Below the pieces are notes generated by a model. It did not search any database. It was not told the origin of the DNA and was given only the letters and a program-made list of their open reading frames with translations. The translations under genes and the position numbers were made by a program. Source: Byssothecium circinans (lineage: Eukaryota; Ascomycota; Dothideomycetes; Pleosporales; Massarinaceae). Taken from it: a stretch of DNA of 35,229 nucleotides. Location: positions 1 to 35,229 of the forward strand of contig ML977068.1 of assembly GCA_010015675.1 (NCBI GenBank), read 5' to 3'. Below, in pieces: positions 9,329-19,409 of the stretch. How positions within the stretch are numbered: position 1 is the first letter of the stretch; every line of letters starts with the position of its first letter.

Positions 9329-10007
9329 CGTGTCGAGCAATCGCGGTGTAGCATGAAGGGAAAGATCGGTGGTAGGTTCACAGGAGAAGGTCGTCAAGGC
9401 TGCACAAAGGAGAATGAGCTGGAGGAGCTCGCAGAAGAGCCGCCCATGCCTCCTCCTGCGACCACCTCCAATATTCAGCCCCCATATTGGTGGACGGCGT
9501 GGTTCAGGCGCCGCATGTCAGACCTTCGCTAGACCCCGCCATGAGCCGCTGACTAACAAATGCCTCTCTGATATTTGGGGGCCAGAGAGGCTTTCCCAGG
9601 CAACACCTCGACCTAAAAATATCGACTCTGACGACGAGAGAGCATTTTCAAAGCAAACGTTTGGCGCGAAAGAGGCCTTCTGATTATGAAGCTGACGTCT
9701 TGACCGGTCCACACTCCGAAGGACGAGCGATGCCACAACGGGCGTTGCCGGTGAACCATTGTCGTGAACCGAACACCACGCTTGCGGCTGTGCAAGGATA
9801 TGTGCGTCAGCCTCGTTGACAGTCGCCTTCTGAAAGGTTCCGCAGGAATCATCGGGAGGCCTGCAGTAGCAGATAGGGCGTTGTATATGATCAGTTCGAC
9901 GGCCGTCCCCCAGCAATCTTCATATCCCACAAGGCTCTCCGTCCCATACATACACGGCTCGCCCTACTTTTCTCTACATTACATATCAGGAGTCCAATAA
10001 TAATAAG
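9329..10007. other. Divergent promoter region
   Basis: This lies between the caspase-like gene (left, minus strand) and the small SH3/Tudor-like gene (right, plus strand). Open frames of up to 132 codons occur on the minus strand but show no domain and are rich in Arg/Ser. Both promoters and 5' leaders are expected here. Confidence 0.4.
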
Positions 10008-10500
10008 ATGGCAACGAACGATCCGCCGATTCAGCCCGTCCAGGATCAGAACAACGTAAGTTGCCTGCTTCGCACGAGGCCTTGCCACTCGGGCTGACGA
10101 ATATTTATTGGTATTCAGATGGAGGAAGTGGAAGTGCGAAATGAAGATATTGTTTCGACAACAGAAGAGGAGAAAATACCGCCGCAAAAATCCGGTGTAC
10201 GCATTAACCCGAACGCGCTGATGGTAAGCAATTCCTGTTCGACATTTCGCCACCCTCATACTCAAGGGCCATTTTCTGATTCCCTTGCAGCAAACGGGGA
10301 AGTATGAGAAGGGCGACATCGTGCACATGGCGATAGTTGAGCGAGGTGTTCGCACGAAAGGCACATTCACAGTTGCAAGGGCACGCTACAATTCATCGGG
10401 CGACTTTCACGAGTACCAACTCACCGACGACAAAAAGAAGGGCACTGGAGTCTGGGTCCGTGAGAAGGCGCTCAAGCTACAGGAGAAAGCGAAACGCTGA
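10008..10500 (+). CDS. Small SH3/Tudor-like basic protein
   Basis: Three exons, 10008-10055, 10119-10223 and 10291-10500, with canonical introns of 63 and 67 bp (GTAAGT...CAG and GTAAGC...GCAG), give 120 residues. The first 50 residues are acidic and disordered-looking (MEEVEVRNEDIVSTTEEEK). The C-terminal 70 form a compact beta-rich block: KYEKGDIVHMAIVERGVRTK, then ARYNSSGDFHEYQLTDD, then GVWVREKALKLQEK. The pattern 'GD.V....... G.....A.Y...G...Y.L.D.....WV.E..L' resembles small SH3-like or Tudor-like barrels (compare DUF2945 hypervirulence-associated proteins). Such domains bind peptides or nucleic acids, but no ligand can be inferred. The three-exon structure, with all frames matching at the joins, makes the gene model strong even though the function is unknown. 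Confidence 0.75.
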
Positions 10501-10822
10501 AGTGCGACATTCACTGTGGCGGTGCAAGTTTATGGCGCATGCGGATCTTTAGGCAGCCACAATTTGATTGGAATTGGGCGTTTCGGGGCTAGGCGATCGG
10601 TCGAGGCCGGTCAAGATGGGGCCTCAGGACACCACATTTTGACTCTTCACATACATAGACCGGTCACCCGCCACACTTTGACTCTTTGAATCCAAATTTA
10701 CTTTGATATATCAATGTCGATCTAACGGTTCCTTACCTCCTCCGTCGGTCACCGAAAGTTTGTGGATTTCTTGTCGTTTTCTTTTCCAATCGTGCGCTGG
10801 TCGCGCTCAGCCTTTCCATCTC
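10501..10822. other. Short intergenic stretch with a degenerate direct repeat
   Basis: Contains two similar copies of a CACA(T/C)TTTGACTCTT element, near 10633-10648 and 10672-10687. It lies just upstream of the DUF6594 gene and may be part of its promoter; no named site is recognised. Confidence 0.35.
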
Positions 10823-12364
10823 ATGCCCCCCGCCCGTACAATGACTGGGGAAACCGTCCTCAACATGGACGACGAGAAGACGCCGCAATCCCCAGCTTCG
10901 CCTACGAGCACGGATGACACGCTAAGAGGCGATGCGATTATCCATATCCGGGAAGAGGACGAGGGTTCTGCTGCTCGCTCCAGCTCCGAGGACTCGCGCT
11001 CATCGGTGAATGATGCGCCTGCACAGCCCCGTAGGTGTTCCCATTCCAGACCCCAACCCAGCCACTCCTTTCAGACCCCAAATACGAAATCACTTCACTG
11101 TGGCAATTTGCCTTGAAGCCATCTGGAGTCCAATCACGATGACTCATCCGTTTGGGTCTCGGAGCATCGATGCACACAGCATGTGGAATGTGAGACCAAC
11201 AAGCTGAGACGTACGCAGATGACGAGAAGAGACGACCAACTTTCCTGCGACGAGTCACAGGTTCTTTCAAGTCAGAGCCGGACCCACCGAGCGTCACTGA
11301 GACGAAAACGCGAAAACGTAAGCCAAAGCATTAACTAGACACCTCCAAAACACTGAACAATATCAGTGGAGAATACACCCAGTGGCTTCCCCCGCCTTGC
11401 CGCCTTCCAGAGCAGCGAAGCAAACTTCTCCCTCTACCGCTCATTCAGCTACCTGCATTCACGTATCCTTCTCGACCTCCAAGACGAGCTAAGGGAGCTA
11501 GAGAGAGAGCTCGATGATATCGACTGGGATGACTTTGAAGACAACCCTAATCGACTGAAGTCTCGTGAAACCGATGTTAATAAAGCGGCAACGGAAGGCG
11601 ACGCTCGAAATCGCCGCGTCATCCTGCGTGAGATCAAAGATAAGTTGATGGAGTATGATGAAGTTTTGATCAAGGCGCGCAAATTGGAGTCGTTCGAAAA
11701 GCCCTCGGATCGCAACTACCGCAGCGTTCGTCGGTACTATCATAATGAAAAGCCTCTCATGGATGAGGAAATGGACTCTATTCGGAGCAAAGAGGATACT
11801 GTTTCATTAAGAACTGGCCGCGAGTGGGCGAAGTTTGATGGCGGTGTCGAAAATGTTATAAGCAAGTGCGACGACTGGTTGCAGAGGATCTTCAGGACGA
11901 AGGAGCCACCACTCCAGGTACTTTCCCACCTCAAAGCTTATCACCACGAGGTTCTAACAACGCAACAGCGCTACTTCCGCACCCCTGAACTCCGCGCAAA
12001 GACAACGAACAGCTTCATCACCTTTTACTCCTCTTCGCGCATCGACCAGCTCATTAACGTCTTCATCACCTTTGTAATCTTCATCCTGCTCGTCGTCCCC
12101 GTAATCACAATGTACAAGCTCACCTCCACCTCCAGCCACGTCGAGCTGTCCAACTCAAACAGCACCGCTACTATGGCTCCGGCTCCATCCTCTGATAAAA
12201 ACACATTTAATGCGGTGGGTGTGTTAATTGTTTTTACGCTGTTGTTCAGTGCGGCGATGAGCCTACTGACGAGGGCGGCGAGGCATGAATTGTTTGCTGC
12301 CAGTGCGGCTTATTGTGCGATTTTGGTGGTTTTCATTGGGAATTTCACGGGCCCAGGGAATTAA
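10823..12364 (+). CDS. DUF6594-domain membrane protein
   Basis: Inferred exons 10823-11030, about 11219-11317 and 11367-12364 give about 434 residues. The N-terminal 100 residues are Ser/Asp/Glu-rich and disordered (SARSS-type runs), followed by a basic stretch (DEKRRPTFLRRVTGSF). The DUF6594 core starts at GFPRLAAFQSSEANFSLYRS and continues with a charged coiled coil (LQDELRELERELDDID). Three membrane helices close the protein: LINVFITFVIFILLVVPVIT, then VGVLIVFTLLFSAAMSLL, then AASAAYCAILVVFIGNF. This is the standard layout of the large fungal DUF6594 family, whose function is unknown. The intron 1 acceptor is ambiguous: GCAG (exon from 11219) or CAAG (exon from 11204) both keep frame. ATG 10841 is an alternative start. 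Confidence 0.82.
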
Positions 12365-12589
12365 TGTTGGAGACGGTTACGTGCCAAAATTCTTGGTGGA
12401 GCTATCCCCATGCCAAACAGACGCAGGACTTTTGCGCTGGTAACGCATGGGAGAGCAACTCTATTTTCCATTCGGGTAACGATTCTAATGAACCATGACG
12501 ATAACATTGGGCGCCTTCAACGCGTGATTTTGTAATTCTTCCGCCTGTCTAAAGTTTGTCTTATCAAGCACCGAGAGAATCTTCCCTAT

Positions 12590-13129
12590 TTAGTATTCCC
12601 TACTTTCAGCTTCTGCGTGACCTTGCTCCACCTTGGCCCTCCAGTCATCCCCTCCAACCCTAATCCTAGCCAAGGCCACCGCCAACTGCAGCTTGTCCTT
12701 TGCCTTCGTGCCATTAACCCCCCAAACGTAGATCCAAGCGTCGCACGTCTTCCGCCACGCCTCCACTTGCCTCCGTTGTCGTTCCCACTCCACAAAGAAA
12801 ATATGATCCGAGTAGCTCCGTTTCCTCACGTCGATATCGGTTCCTTCGAGTTTTTCCATCATTGTCTTGAATTCATTCATCGCATGGCAGGCTAACATGA
12901 TTGCTCCCCTGCATGCGCCTTCCAAGTTATCGATCTCGGGCAAGCCAGCGGCGTTCGGTATGGCATTGATGTAACGATCCACCCTCCGCGACCCTTCGTT
13001 AAAGAGGATGTAGATGCTGCGTTCTTGGTCTACAAAGACTTGGAAGTCTTCGGGGGAAAAGGAATTGTGCCAATGCCATTCAGTTCTCTCGCATGGAAAG
13101 GGTATGTTGTGTGGACATGTCCAATTCAT
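12590..13129 (-). CDS. Unknown helical protein, family member F
   Basis: A 179-residue protein of unknown function from ATG 13129. It resembles its minus-strand neighbours in layout: an N-terminal helical stretch (PEDFQVFVDQERSIYILFNE), then LPEIDNLEGACR at about residue 63, a helix with MNEFKTMMEKLEGTDID, and a C-terminal Trp-rich amphipathic part (FFVEWERQRRQVEAWRKTC, WIYVWG). Compare LPNLEAAEIICR in E and APALEAQAIVCS in D. The resemblance is weaker than among A, B, D and E, so membership is tentative. A possible upstream exon exists: an ATG near 13302 is followed by a GTGAGT donor, and a CTACAG acceptor 43 bases on would join in frame. I did not adopt it because the intron would be unusually short. 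Confidence 0.55.
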   Translation of the reverse strand: MNWTCPHNIPFPCERTEWHWHNSFSPEDFQVFVDQERSIYILFNEGSRRVDRYINAIPNAAGLPEIDNLEGACRGAIMLACHAMNEFKTMMEKLEGTDIDVRKRSYSDHIFFVEWERQRRQVEAWRKTCDAWIYVWGVNGTKAKDKLQLAVALARIRVGGDDWRAKVEQGHAEAESREY

Positions 13130-13941
13130 GATGAGAAGGTCCTGCTGATCGTAAACGGTCGGTTGATATGATCGGGTAATGTGCGCCGGAGTGGGTAAGT
13201 TTGGCTGTATCGTCCAAATCGTATCGATAGCTGCTGTAGAGGGTAAGACTTGCTGGCTGCTTGTTTACTGACTCACAGTGTTCTAGAGCTATTGTCATTA
13301 AATCTCGTCCGTGTCGTGCGAAGAATGAAGGCGGATGGTAGTGGTTCAGTGGTTTAGAACGCAAGAGCGTGCAGCGGTGGAGGAACCGTTTACGCCCGAC
13401 CTACACTGAACAGAGACTGCCAAAGATTGCGATGCCATGTGTCAAAAGCATGGAGACCCTTTCCAAAATTTGATCTGGGAAGTCTCGACGAATACCTGCC
13501 TGGGTCTAGACTTTCTATCACTCGAGGATGGGAAGCGAGCACTTAATGATGAACACGGTAAAGGAGAGGAGATTCATGAGTTGGAACTAATATTTGTAAC
13601 AGTTCAAGGGTAGGATTCATATTAGGGATGCAAGAACGACGTTTACATACAGAAAGGGTAGTCTTGCTGAGGGAAATGGAAGGTGCGCTCAACTACATCA
13701 ATACCCAAACGCGTACACGCATGAGAAGCAATCTCTCGATGCTGCATCCATAGAAGCATACTAAATCGCCGCTTTGGTCCGATAAGTGATAACAGATCTC
13801 CTCCCACAGTATCTCTTAAGTAACTGTCACCTTCACCTGCCCAAAACAGCCTCCAGCTCACCTCACAACTTTTTCATCGCAACTACACAGAAGTAGCATT
13901 GGTAAGAGGCCCTTTCAGAGCATATATTTTGTAACTGCCCT
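13130..13941. other. Intergenic stretch between family members F and E
   Basis: No supported gene. A minus-strand frame at 13643-13861 has an ATG but no domain or family motif. The region may hold the promoter of F. Confidence 0.4.
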
Positions 13942-14816
13942 TCAGGCAGATCGCTCTACGGAAGAGCTATTCGTTTTCAGATATCCCGCCACGATCTTGC
14001 GCTTCTCTTCAGCATCAAAGCAAGCCTCAACCCGTCGGCGCTCCTCCACCAGCAACTCACGCAGGCGCTTTTGCACGAAATCTTCTGTGAAAGGGATAGT
14101 GGAAGCATTGCTGATAACAGCCCTGGTAATGTCCCCAAATGTATTGTCGTCTGGCTCAAGTAGCCCGAGATATTCATTGACGCAAAGTTCCGCATGGCTG
14201 ATCTGCACCATTAGCAAGTCGTGCGACTTTTGAGCTTCTTCCATGACCTGAGAGCGGACAAGAAGAGTTCTCATGGAGAGTTCTACCTTCTGCACGGTGC
14301 TATGGATGTTGGCACGATACGGTTCGTGCAGATACATGGCGAGATAGCGAATCAGTTATTTGTGCTGCAATTCCCATGTTTTAGCAATGTCACTTCGCCT
14401 AGCCTCTACAAACCAGGCCAACTCCTGCCGTAGTTGATCTACCGGAATAAGTCGAGTCTTCCAGTCGCGGACTATGGCAGTAGACTTTGCGGCTGTAGCG
14501 TTACTGTTTTGGCGGAGAAATTGCTCGCCCCTTTCCGCGGCTTCCGGGACCTGCAATGCATGCTGAAGCAGAGTATCCACGACTACATCGTCGACGATGG
14601 ACTGCATCTCGGACTGTAGTGTTTCGACCTGGTTGAGGAATCACGGCAAATGATCTCGGCGGCTTCGAGGTTCGGAAGCGTCCATGCCCGTCCAATGTTG
14701 GTTATGGCCTTGGGGTAAGTCTGGTCGTTCATGTGCATGGCCTGCAGTTTTTTGTGTCGTTTAGTAAACTGTCCGGATGGCCGTGAGTATCTTGAGAGAA
14801 AACTTGCCGGATGCAT
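13942..14816 (-). pseudogene. Unknown helical family member E, two lesions
   Basis: From ATG 14816 the first frame runs to TLPNLEAAEIICR (about residue 47), the hallmark of this family, and then loses frame. The next frame continues the pattern at once with FLNQVETLQSEMQSIVDD and VVDTLLQHAL. One missing base near 14636-14645 explains the shift. That second frame meets TAA at 14356-14358 and then reopens in the same frame to 13942 with a second module (QVMEEAQKSHDLL ... YLGLLEPDDNTFGDI) and a charged tail (VEERRRVEACFDAEEKR). The overall plan matches its neighbour D, which has two modules and is intact. I see no splice signals that would remove either lesion. I therefore call it a recent pseudogene; two sequencing errors is the less likely alternative. 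Confidence 0.6.
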
Positions 14817-15398
14817 TGAGATCTCGAAATGGATCTTGATCCTCTCCCGAACAAAACATTATGTTACATATGTTGCGAGTCTTTGGTTGTAGAGTGGGGA
14901 ATTCTTTTAATAAATTGAGCGCGCGTTAAACGCCCTAGTGATTTTGGGCACCGTTGATGGTTGGCGTGATTGCACTGTGAGTAATCAGAGAGCTTAAATA
15001 GATCAGTGACGAAGGCGGGGTACACAGCGAGCGACGACGATTATGGTGACAACACGCAAAGTTTACATGGCTATATGGGACGGAAGGTCTGACAAATATG
15101 TCCACGTACAATGCGCAAAGAGTAAGAAGGGTCGCTGTACACGTCAGAAGTGTTACACGCCTTCAAAAGAAGATGGCACAGTTTGGGAAGAAGGCATAAG
15201 CATACAGGGTTCAAATATCAATATGTTATATTCTTGTCAGCGGCTTTGGTTTCCGTGCTTTAAAGTTAGTTTTCACGTCACTACTCCCACAGAAAAGAGA
15301 AACAAACTGAGCTTTAGCTACAAAAGCATATATAGGAAAGAGGTCTCAAATTGGCCCGCCAAGAGACTCGCCTCCCATAGGGCTCCTCAACTTTCTAC
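14817..15398. other. Intergenic stretch between E and D
   Basis: Expected promoter of E. A plus-strand frame from 15043 enters the 3' end of D antisense; it is Lys/Ser-rich without a domain and is not called. Confidence 0.4.
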
Positions 15399-16340
15399 CT
15401 ACAAAGGACCAGCCGCATCATCCCCGTTATCTAAGGGTGGACTGCTGCCCCAAGCTTCCATACGGTCCGTCGCTTCCTTCAGCAGTATCACATAGTGCCG
15501 GGCGCAGGATTCCACAAAGTCCCGGCACTCACGATACCGAACCAAGACACTCTTTCGAAAGCGCCTTTCGCAGTAATAGCAGTCGACGTCCAGCCGCCGC
15601 TTATAAGTCCCGACAATGTCAGATAGAGTTTTCTTGTCAATGTTAAACTCTTCCGCCAGTCTTTGTACCGCAGAAAGAGCGGTATAAGTCTGTTCCACCA
15701 GATCGAAGAATGCGGACCGGGCCTCAGCGGGAGTTTGAGCGGCGTTGAAAGCATCTTCATATCCGTCAATCACCGTAACCATTTCAAGACTTTCGTGCAT
15801 CTCACCTATTGGAAGCCAGGGCTTAACAAGCAGGTAGAGATCCAGTTCCGGTAGTTCAGGGGGGGCTCTGTGGGAACAGAAGCGTTCACGGTTTTCGTGC
15901 GCGCATTCCCGCAGGTCCTGCTCGAGGTATGTAATGGAATCATCCGAGCGCTCGAATTCTGTGAGCCAACGTCGCTGATCATCGACGAACTTCGTGAACA
16001 GCTCCTGCACGATCGCCTTGACTACATTCTTGAGCTCAGGGAGCTGCAGAGCCGCTGTTGCCAAACTGTCCACGTCGAGCTGGTTCACCATGGTACCCAT
16101 CTCGTTGAACAGCGTCTTGATTTCGTCGATCATCTCACTGCAGACTATTGCTTGGGCCTCGAGTGCAGGAGCTGATTGCGCCTCGTCCAGCTTATAGTAT
16201 TCCTGGTCGAGATTTCGGAGAATTTCAACCATCTTGTTTCTCCGACTGACGACTTCATCCCGAACGGGGTTTAGGAGGTCGGCGGAAATAGTAGTAAGGT
16301 CGTTGGAGGTCGATAGCGGTTTAGCTCGTTCGCAAGACAT
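15399..16340 (-). CDS. Unknown two-module helical protein, family member D
   Basis: A single-exon protein of 313 residues that starts MSCERA at 16340, like neighbours A and B, which also start MSC. Module 1 has SAPALEAQAIVCSEMIDEIK near residue 56, then LFNEMGTMVNQLDVDSLATA. Module 2, near residues 195-260, repeats the plan: AAQTPAEARSAFFDLVEQTY, then LSAVQRLAEEFNIDKKTLSD. Cysteines in DVDCYYCERRF and a YRECRDFVESC helix follow. The protein is predicted to be largely helical and charged, with no signal peptide or membrane segment, so it is probably intracellular. I do not recognise a Pfam family. It is the only clearly intact two-module member here and serves as the reference for reading pseudogene E. 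Confidence 0.72.
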   Translation of the reverse strand: MSCERAKPLSTSNDLTTISADLLNPVRDEVVSRRNKMVEILRNLDQEYYKLDEAQSAPALEAQAIVCSEMIDEIKTLFNEMGTMVNQLDVDSLATAALQLPELKNVVKAIVQELFTKFVDDQRRWLTEFERSDDSITYLEQDLRECAHENRERFCSHRAPPELPELDLYLLVKPWLPIGEMHESLEMVTVIDGYEDAFNAAQTPAEARSAFFDLVEQTYTALSAVQRLAEEFNIDKKTLSDIVGTYKRRLDVDCYYCERRFRKSVLVRYRECRDFVESCARHYVILLKEATDRMEAWGSSPPLDNGDDAAGPL

Positions 16341-16883
16341 TATCGCAGTCTACTTACTTCTCGTTTCTTTAGGTTTGTAGTAAGTTATGTGTCTCTGTTA
16401 AATTGAGTTTCAAGTGTTAAATTGAGTTTCAGGCTACAACAGGTCATGACGGCTGGATTTATATAAAACAACGCCGCGGGTATGATTTGCTTTACAATGG
16501 CATTGTGAAGGGGGATTATGAGTATACAATATCGTCGTAATATGACCTCGTATATACACAGTGCGTCTGTAACTTCGGTAGAGGAATCGGAGACATTGTA
16601 TCCAATCTGCTCAGAATTCGCAGAAGTCGTGCAATAACATAATAATAAGTCATGTCTATAATGACCAAAATTTGGCTCCAAGTGTGCTTACAGAGCCCAA
16701 TGAAGTCAACCTTCCAAATTTCACCGTACCTTGAATAGGGTCAAACGTAAGGTTTACAGTAAAATGTCTCATGCATGCAGGTAAGACGTGTTTACCTACA
16801 AGGCACCATTAACAACGACTCTAAAACTACAGAATATAACGAGATTAAGGGCCGTTTCTATAAATGTATTGTATGCCTACGGA
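16341..16883. other. AT-rich intergenic stretch upstream of D
   Basis: AT-rich, holding the expected promoter of D. A duplicated segment GTTAAATTGAGTTTCA occurs at about 16396-16411 and 16415-16430. No gene is seen. Confidence 0.4.
16396..16430. repeat. Short tandem duplication
   Basis: The 16-base segment GTTAAATTGAGTTTCA occurs twice in close succession, with AGT between the copies. It lies about 55-90 bp upstream of the ATG of family member D, in its presumed promoter or leader. Confidence 0.7.
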
Positions 16884-17006
16884 TCAATCTGACTCTTTTT
16901 CCAATGAACTATAATGCTCATGTTCATCCCACATGCACTGGAACTTAATGTCCTCAGCCCTCTCCTTCTCCCTCCTAAAATACTCCGCAATCTCCTCCTT
17001 CCGTCT

Positions 17007-17450
17007 CTAAAAACACTCTCTAATCGATTTCCGATCTCCCTCCACCATACACCTCCTCTTCCGCTGCTCCGTACAATTCGCATAGGCATCCAGCACTCTC
17101 CCCACGACACCACGAATCTGCTCCTCCCTCACCAACATGCCGCGCGGCGTCACCTTAACCATCTCCACTAAAGCGTCAACGTTAGGGAACTGGTCAACGA
17201 GCTCCTGCATCTCTCCGAGCGTTTTTTCCAGCTTATCGAGATGCTCACAGAGTTCGATTGCGGCGCCTTCGAGAGCTGGCAGCGTTTTGGCGGCGATGAG
17301 GTTCCGTTTAGACGTGTGTTTCTTGGAGAGTGTGGAGCGGAGGTCGGCGTCGTAGGAGATGAAAGCGGTGTGGAGGGATTGGGCGAGTTCGTTGACGAAA
17401 TCGGTGAGGCTGTTTGAGCAAGCGCTGGGGTTTGAGATTATGCAGGACAT
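17007..17450 (-). CDS. Unknown helical family member A, probably truncated
   Basis: From ATG 17450 (MSCIISNPSACSN) the frame gives 147 residues. The family core is TLPALEGAAIELCEHLDKLE near residue 56, then LGEMQELVDQFPNVDALVEM, then EEQIRGVVGRVLDAYANC. The last element matches TADQIRGLVEAECQWFWEWY in B. The frame stops at TAG 17007-17009. Past that stop the same frame stays open for about 40 more codons to a TGA at 16884-16886, with coding-like composition (RRKEEIAEYFRREKERAED, then FQCMWDEHEH, SSLEKESD) that parallels the acidic end of B. So the gene is probably a truncated copy whose original end was at 16884. Alternatives are stop readthrough or a weak 42-nt intron over the stop. Function unknown; no signal peptide. 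Confidence 0.62.
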   Translation of the reverse strand: MSCIISNPSACSNSLTDFVNELAQSLHTAFISYDADLRSTLSKKHTSKRNLIAAKTLPALEGAAIELCEHLDKLEKTLGEMQELVDQFPNVDALVEMVKVTPRGMLVREEQIRGVVGRVLDAYANCTEQRKRRCMVEGDRKSIRECF

Positions 17451-17830
17451 GGTGAATTTGGACGATTGTTGGATAAGGCTTGAGGTAAATCTGTGCGCAC
17501 TGCGCGTTGGATAGAGGATAGTTTGTGGATCTTTCCTCGTGGGCGAGGTGGATAACATCTTAAAACGGCTGACATTATGAATACACAATGCTGATGAAGG
17601 GAGGATGTTAAGTCTTTATTCATCTCCACACAATGTGAATGGAATAACCAAAACAATGCAAAGCTATGTGGTAATCTCATAGAGAATTGCAAGAGCACCA
17701 GATGATGATGAGGAAGAGTCTGTGGGAGGCCATCTAACTAGCTGAATGAACAATTATAGTCAACAAATTTATCCTTCAACTCGAAATCCTCCATTTCATG
17801 CTCTCAACGTCAAAACAAAAAAATACCCTC

Positions 17831-18358
17831 TTACTCTACTTCCTCCTCCTCCTCCTCATCCGCAGTCCCCCTAAACTCGTCACTCTTCCACTCCACACAC
17901 CTCCAAACATCCGCCCTCCTCTCATCCACCCCAAACCCCCTTCCCACAACCTCATACCATTCCCAAAACCACTGACACTCGGCCTCAACCAGGCCCCGAA
18001 TCTGGTCCGCAGTAACCTTCTCCGTATATTTCTCCCTATCCACACACATCTGAGTCTGATTCCGATACAGTTTCACAAGTAAATCGACATCAACCTGCTC
18101 CAAGACATGTCTGAAGTCATCAAGTAGCGTCTCGGCCCGACTGATGCGTTCCAAACACTCCATCTCCGCGGCCTCAGCTTGTGGGAGTGAGGTGGAGGTG
18201 GCTAGGGTGGTGTAAGAGGTGGAAAAGTCACGCGCCGTGGCGTTGAAGAGGAAAATTTGTTTTTGAAGGTCCCGAACGACCCTGATGAGGAGGGTGGTGG
18301 AGAACTGTGAGAGACTGTTATAGGGTGTGGTTTGGTAAACGTCTTTGGCGCAAGACAT
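17831..18358 (-). CDS. Unknown helical protein, family member B
   Basis: A single-exon protein of 175 residues from ATG 18358 (MSCAKDVYQT). The frame is open further upstream, but this ATG matches the MSC start of A and D. The core reads TSLPQAEAAEMECLERISRA near residue 57, then LLDDFRHVLEQVDVDLLVKL, then TADQIRGLVEAECQWFWEWY. The tail is acidic and ends in a run of six glutamates encoded by a TCC/TCT microsatellite (17837-17860 on the plus strand), which may vary in length between strains. No signal peptide or membrane helix, so probably intracellular. B is the best-preserved short member and sits at the right end of the same-strand array. No known family recognised. Confidence 0.7.
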   Translation of the reverse strand: MSCAKDVYQTTPYNSLSQFSTTLLIRVVRDLQKQIFLFNATARDFSTSYTTLATSTSLPQAEAAEMECLERISRAETLLDDFRHVLEQVDVDLLVKLYRNQTQMCVDREKYTEKVTADQIRGLVEAECQWFWEWYEVVGRGFGVDERRADVWRCVEWKSDEFRGTADEEEEEEVE

Positions 18359-19409
18359 GATGCACAAGGGCTTTCCCTCCGTCTTGTTATTGTCGAGAAT
18401 AGTAATAAGAATCCAGTTGGAGATTTGGAGATTTTGATGGCAATAGCAAGTTGTGTTGCGGTACTGTAGAGGGAGGTGGTAGATGAACATTCCTTAGTCA
18501 CAACGATCCACAATATATCTATAGACACACATTTTTACTGTATTGTGCAGAACCGGAGTGCCGTGTTTTGCACTGGCTACAGTGTACTGTACAGTGTGGA
18601 TATCGGAAGCCCTTCGCGGTACTGTTTTGGTACAACGTCTTAACAGTGTAGGAAAACATATTGCCCAGCGTGGCACTCTACCATCTGAATACAAATTGGT
18701 GATGCTGGGTACTCCGTTGTCGGGAGATCATGTTCGATAAATTGATCAATGACGTGCATGCGCTGTTCAGCGAAGGGGTGAGTACCCTCATAATTTCACT
18801 GAACATGTGTCAGCACCGATTGTCGGGGGTCCTTCGGTTCCTTCCAGAACTCAACTCTGCACAAGCGATCGAACAACGAAACATACCTGCTGACTGCATA
18901 TCGTACAACCGTAAGCGTACTTTCATTCAGGCGAAACAGATGGTGAGCAGCTCAGAAATGGATATATAGCGTATCTGCGTAGACATGTACAACATCTATG
19001 AGTCTAGAAGAGAAAACCAAGCCAGGACCACCTACACAGCCAATTCAAGCGCCCGAGGTCCGCTATTGCATCGGATTCCTTCACCTGAAGCAAAGAAGGG
19101 TAAAAGGTGGAAGCCAAACACCGCGGCCCGGATGTCGATCGCAACGAAGTCGCCTGAGAATCCCTGCTGTATAATCCCTGTCCGTGATCCACTTCCCAGC
19201 CTAACCTGCATAAAACAACATTTCTCTCCCCAACCCCGAGTTCGATAATCTCTACCATGAGCCCCGTCACCAATCGGGTACAAACATCCATGCGCATGCG
19301 AATGCAAAGTCCCCGAAGCGTAATTGCCAAATATGCGCGCAAAAAAAAGGAAAACAGCGTGCTATCTGACGTGTAGGGACAATGGGTAGTGACACGCCCA
19401 AAGCTGCGA
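18359..19409. other. Intergenic stretch right of the family array
   Basis: About 1 kb without a supported gene. Plus-strand frames of 65-87 codons (18543-19248) have no signal peptide, domain or splice context. Confidence 0.45.

Noticed and set aside
9518..9951. Minus-strand frames upstream of the caspase-like gene
   Set aside because: Composition is Arg/Ser-rich with no motif, and no splice join to the caspase-like gene was found.
13080..13364. Possible upstream exon of member F with a GTGAGT donor
   Set aside because: The implied 43-bp intron is too short and the added residues match no family member.
15043..15495. Plus-strand open frame of 150 codons, Lys/Ser-rich
   Set aside because: No signal peptide, domain or splice logic; it runs antisense into the 3' end of member D.
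18543..19248. Three plus-strand frames of 65-87 codons
   Set aside because: Random-looking composition and no supporting features.
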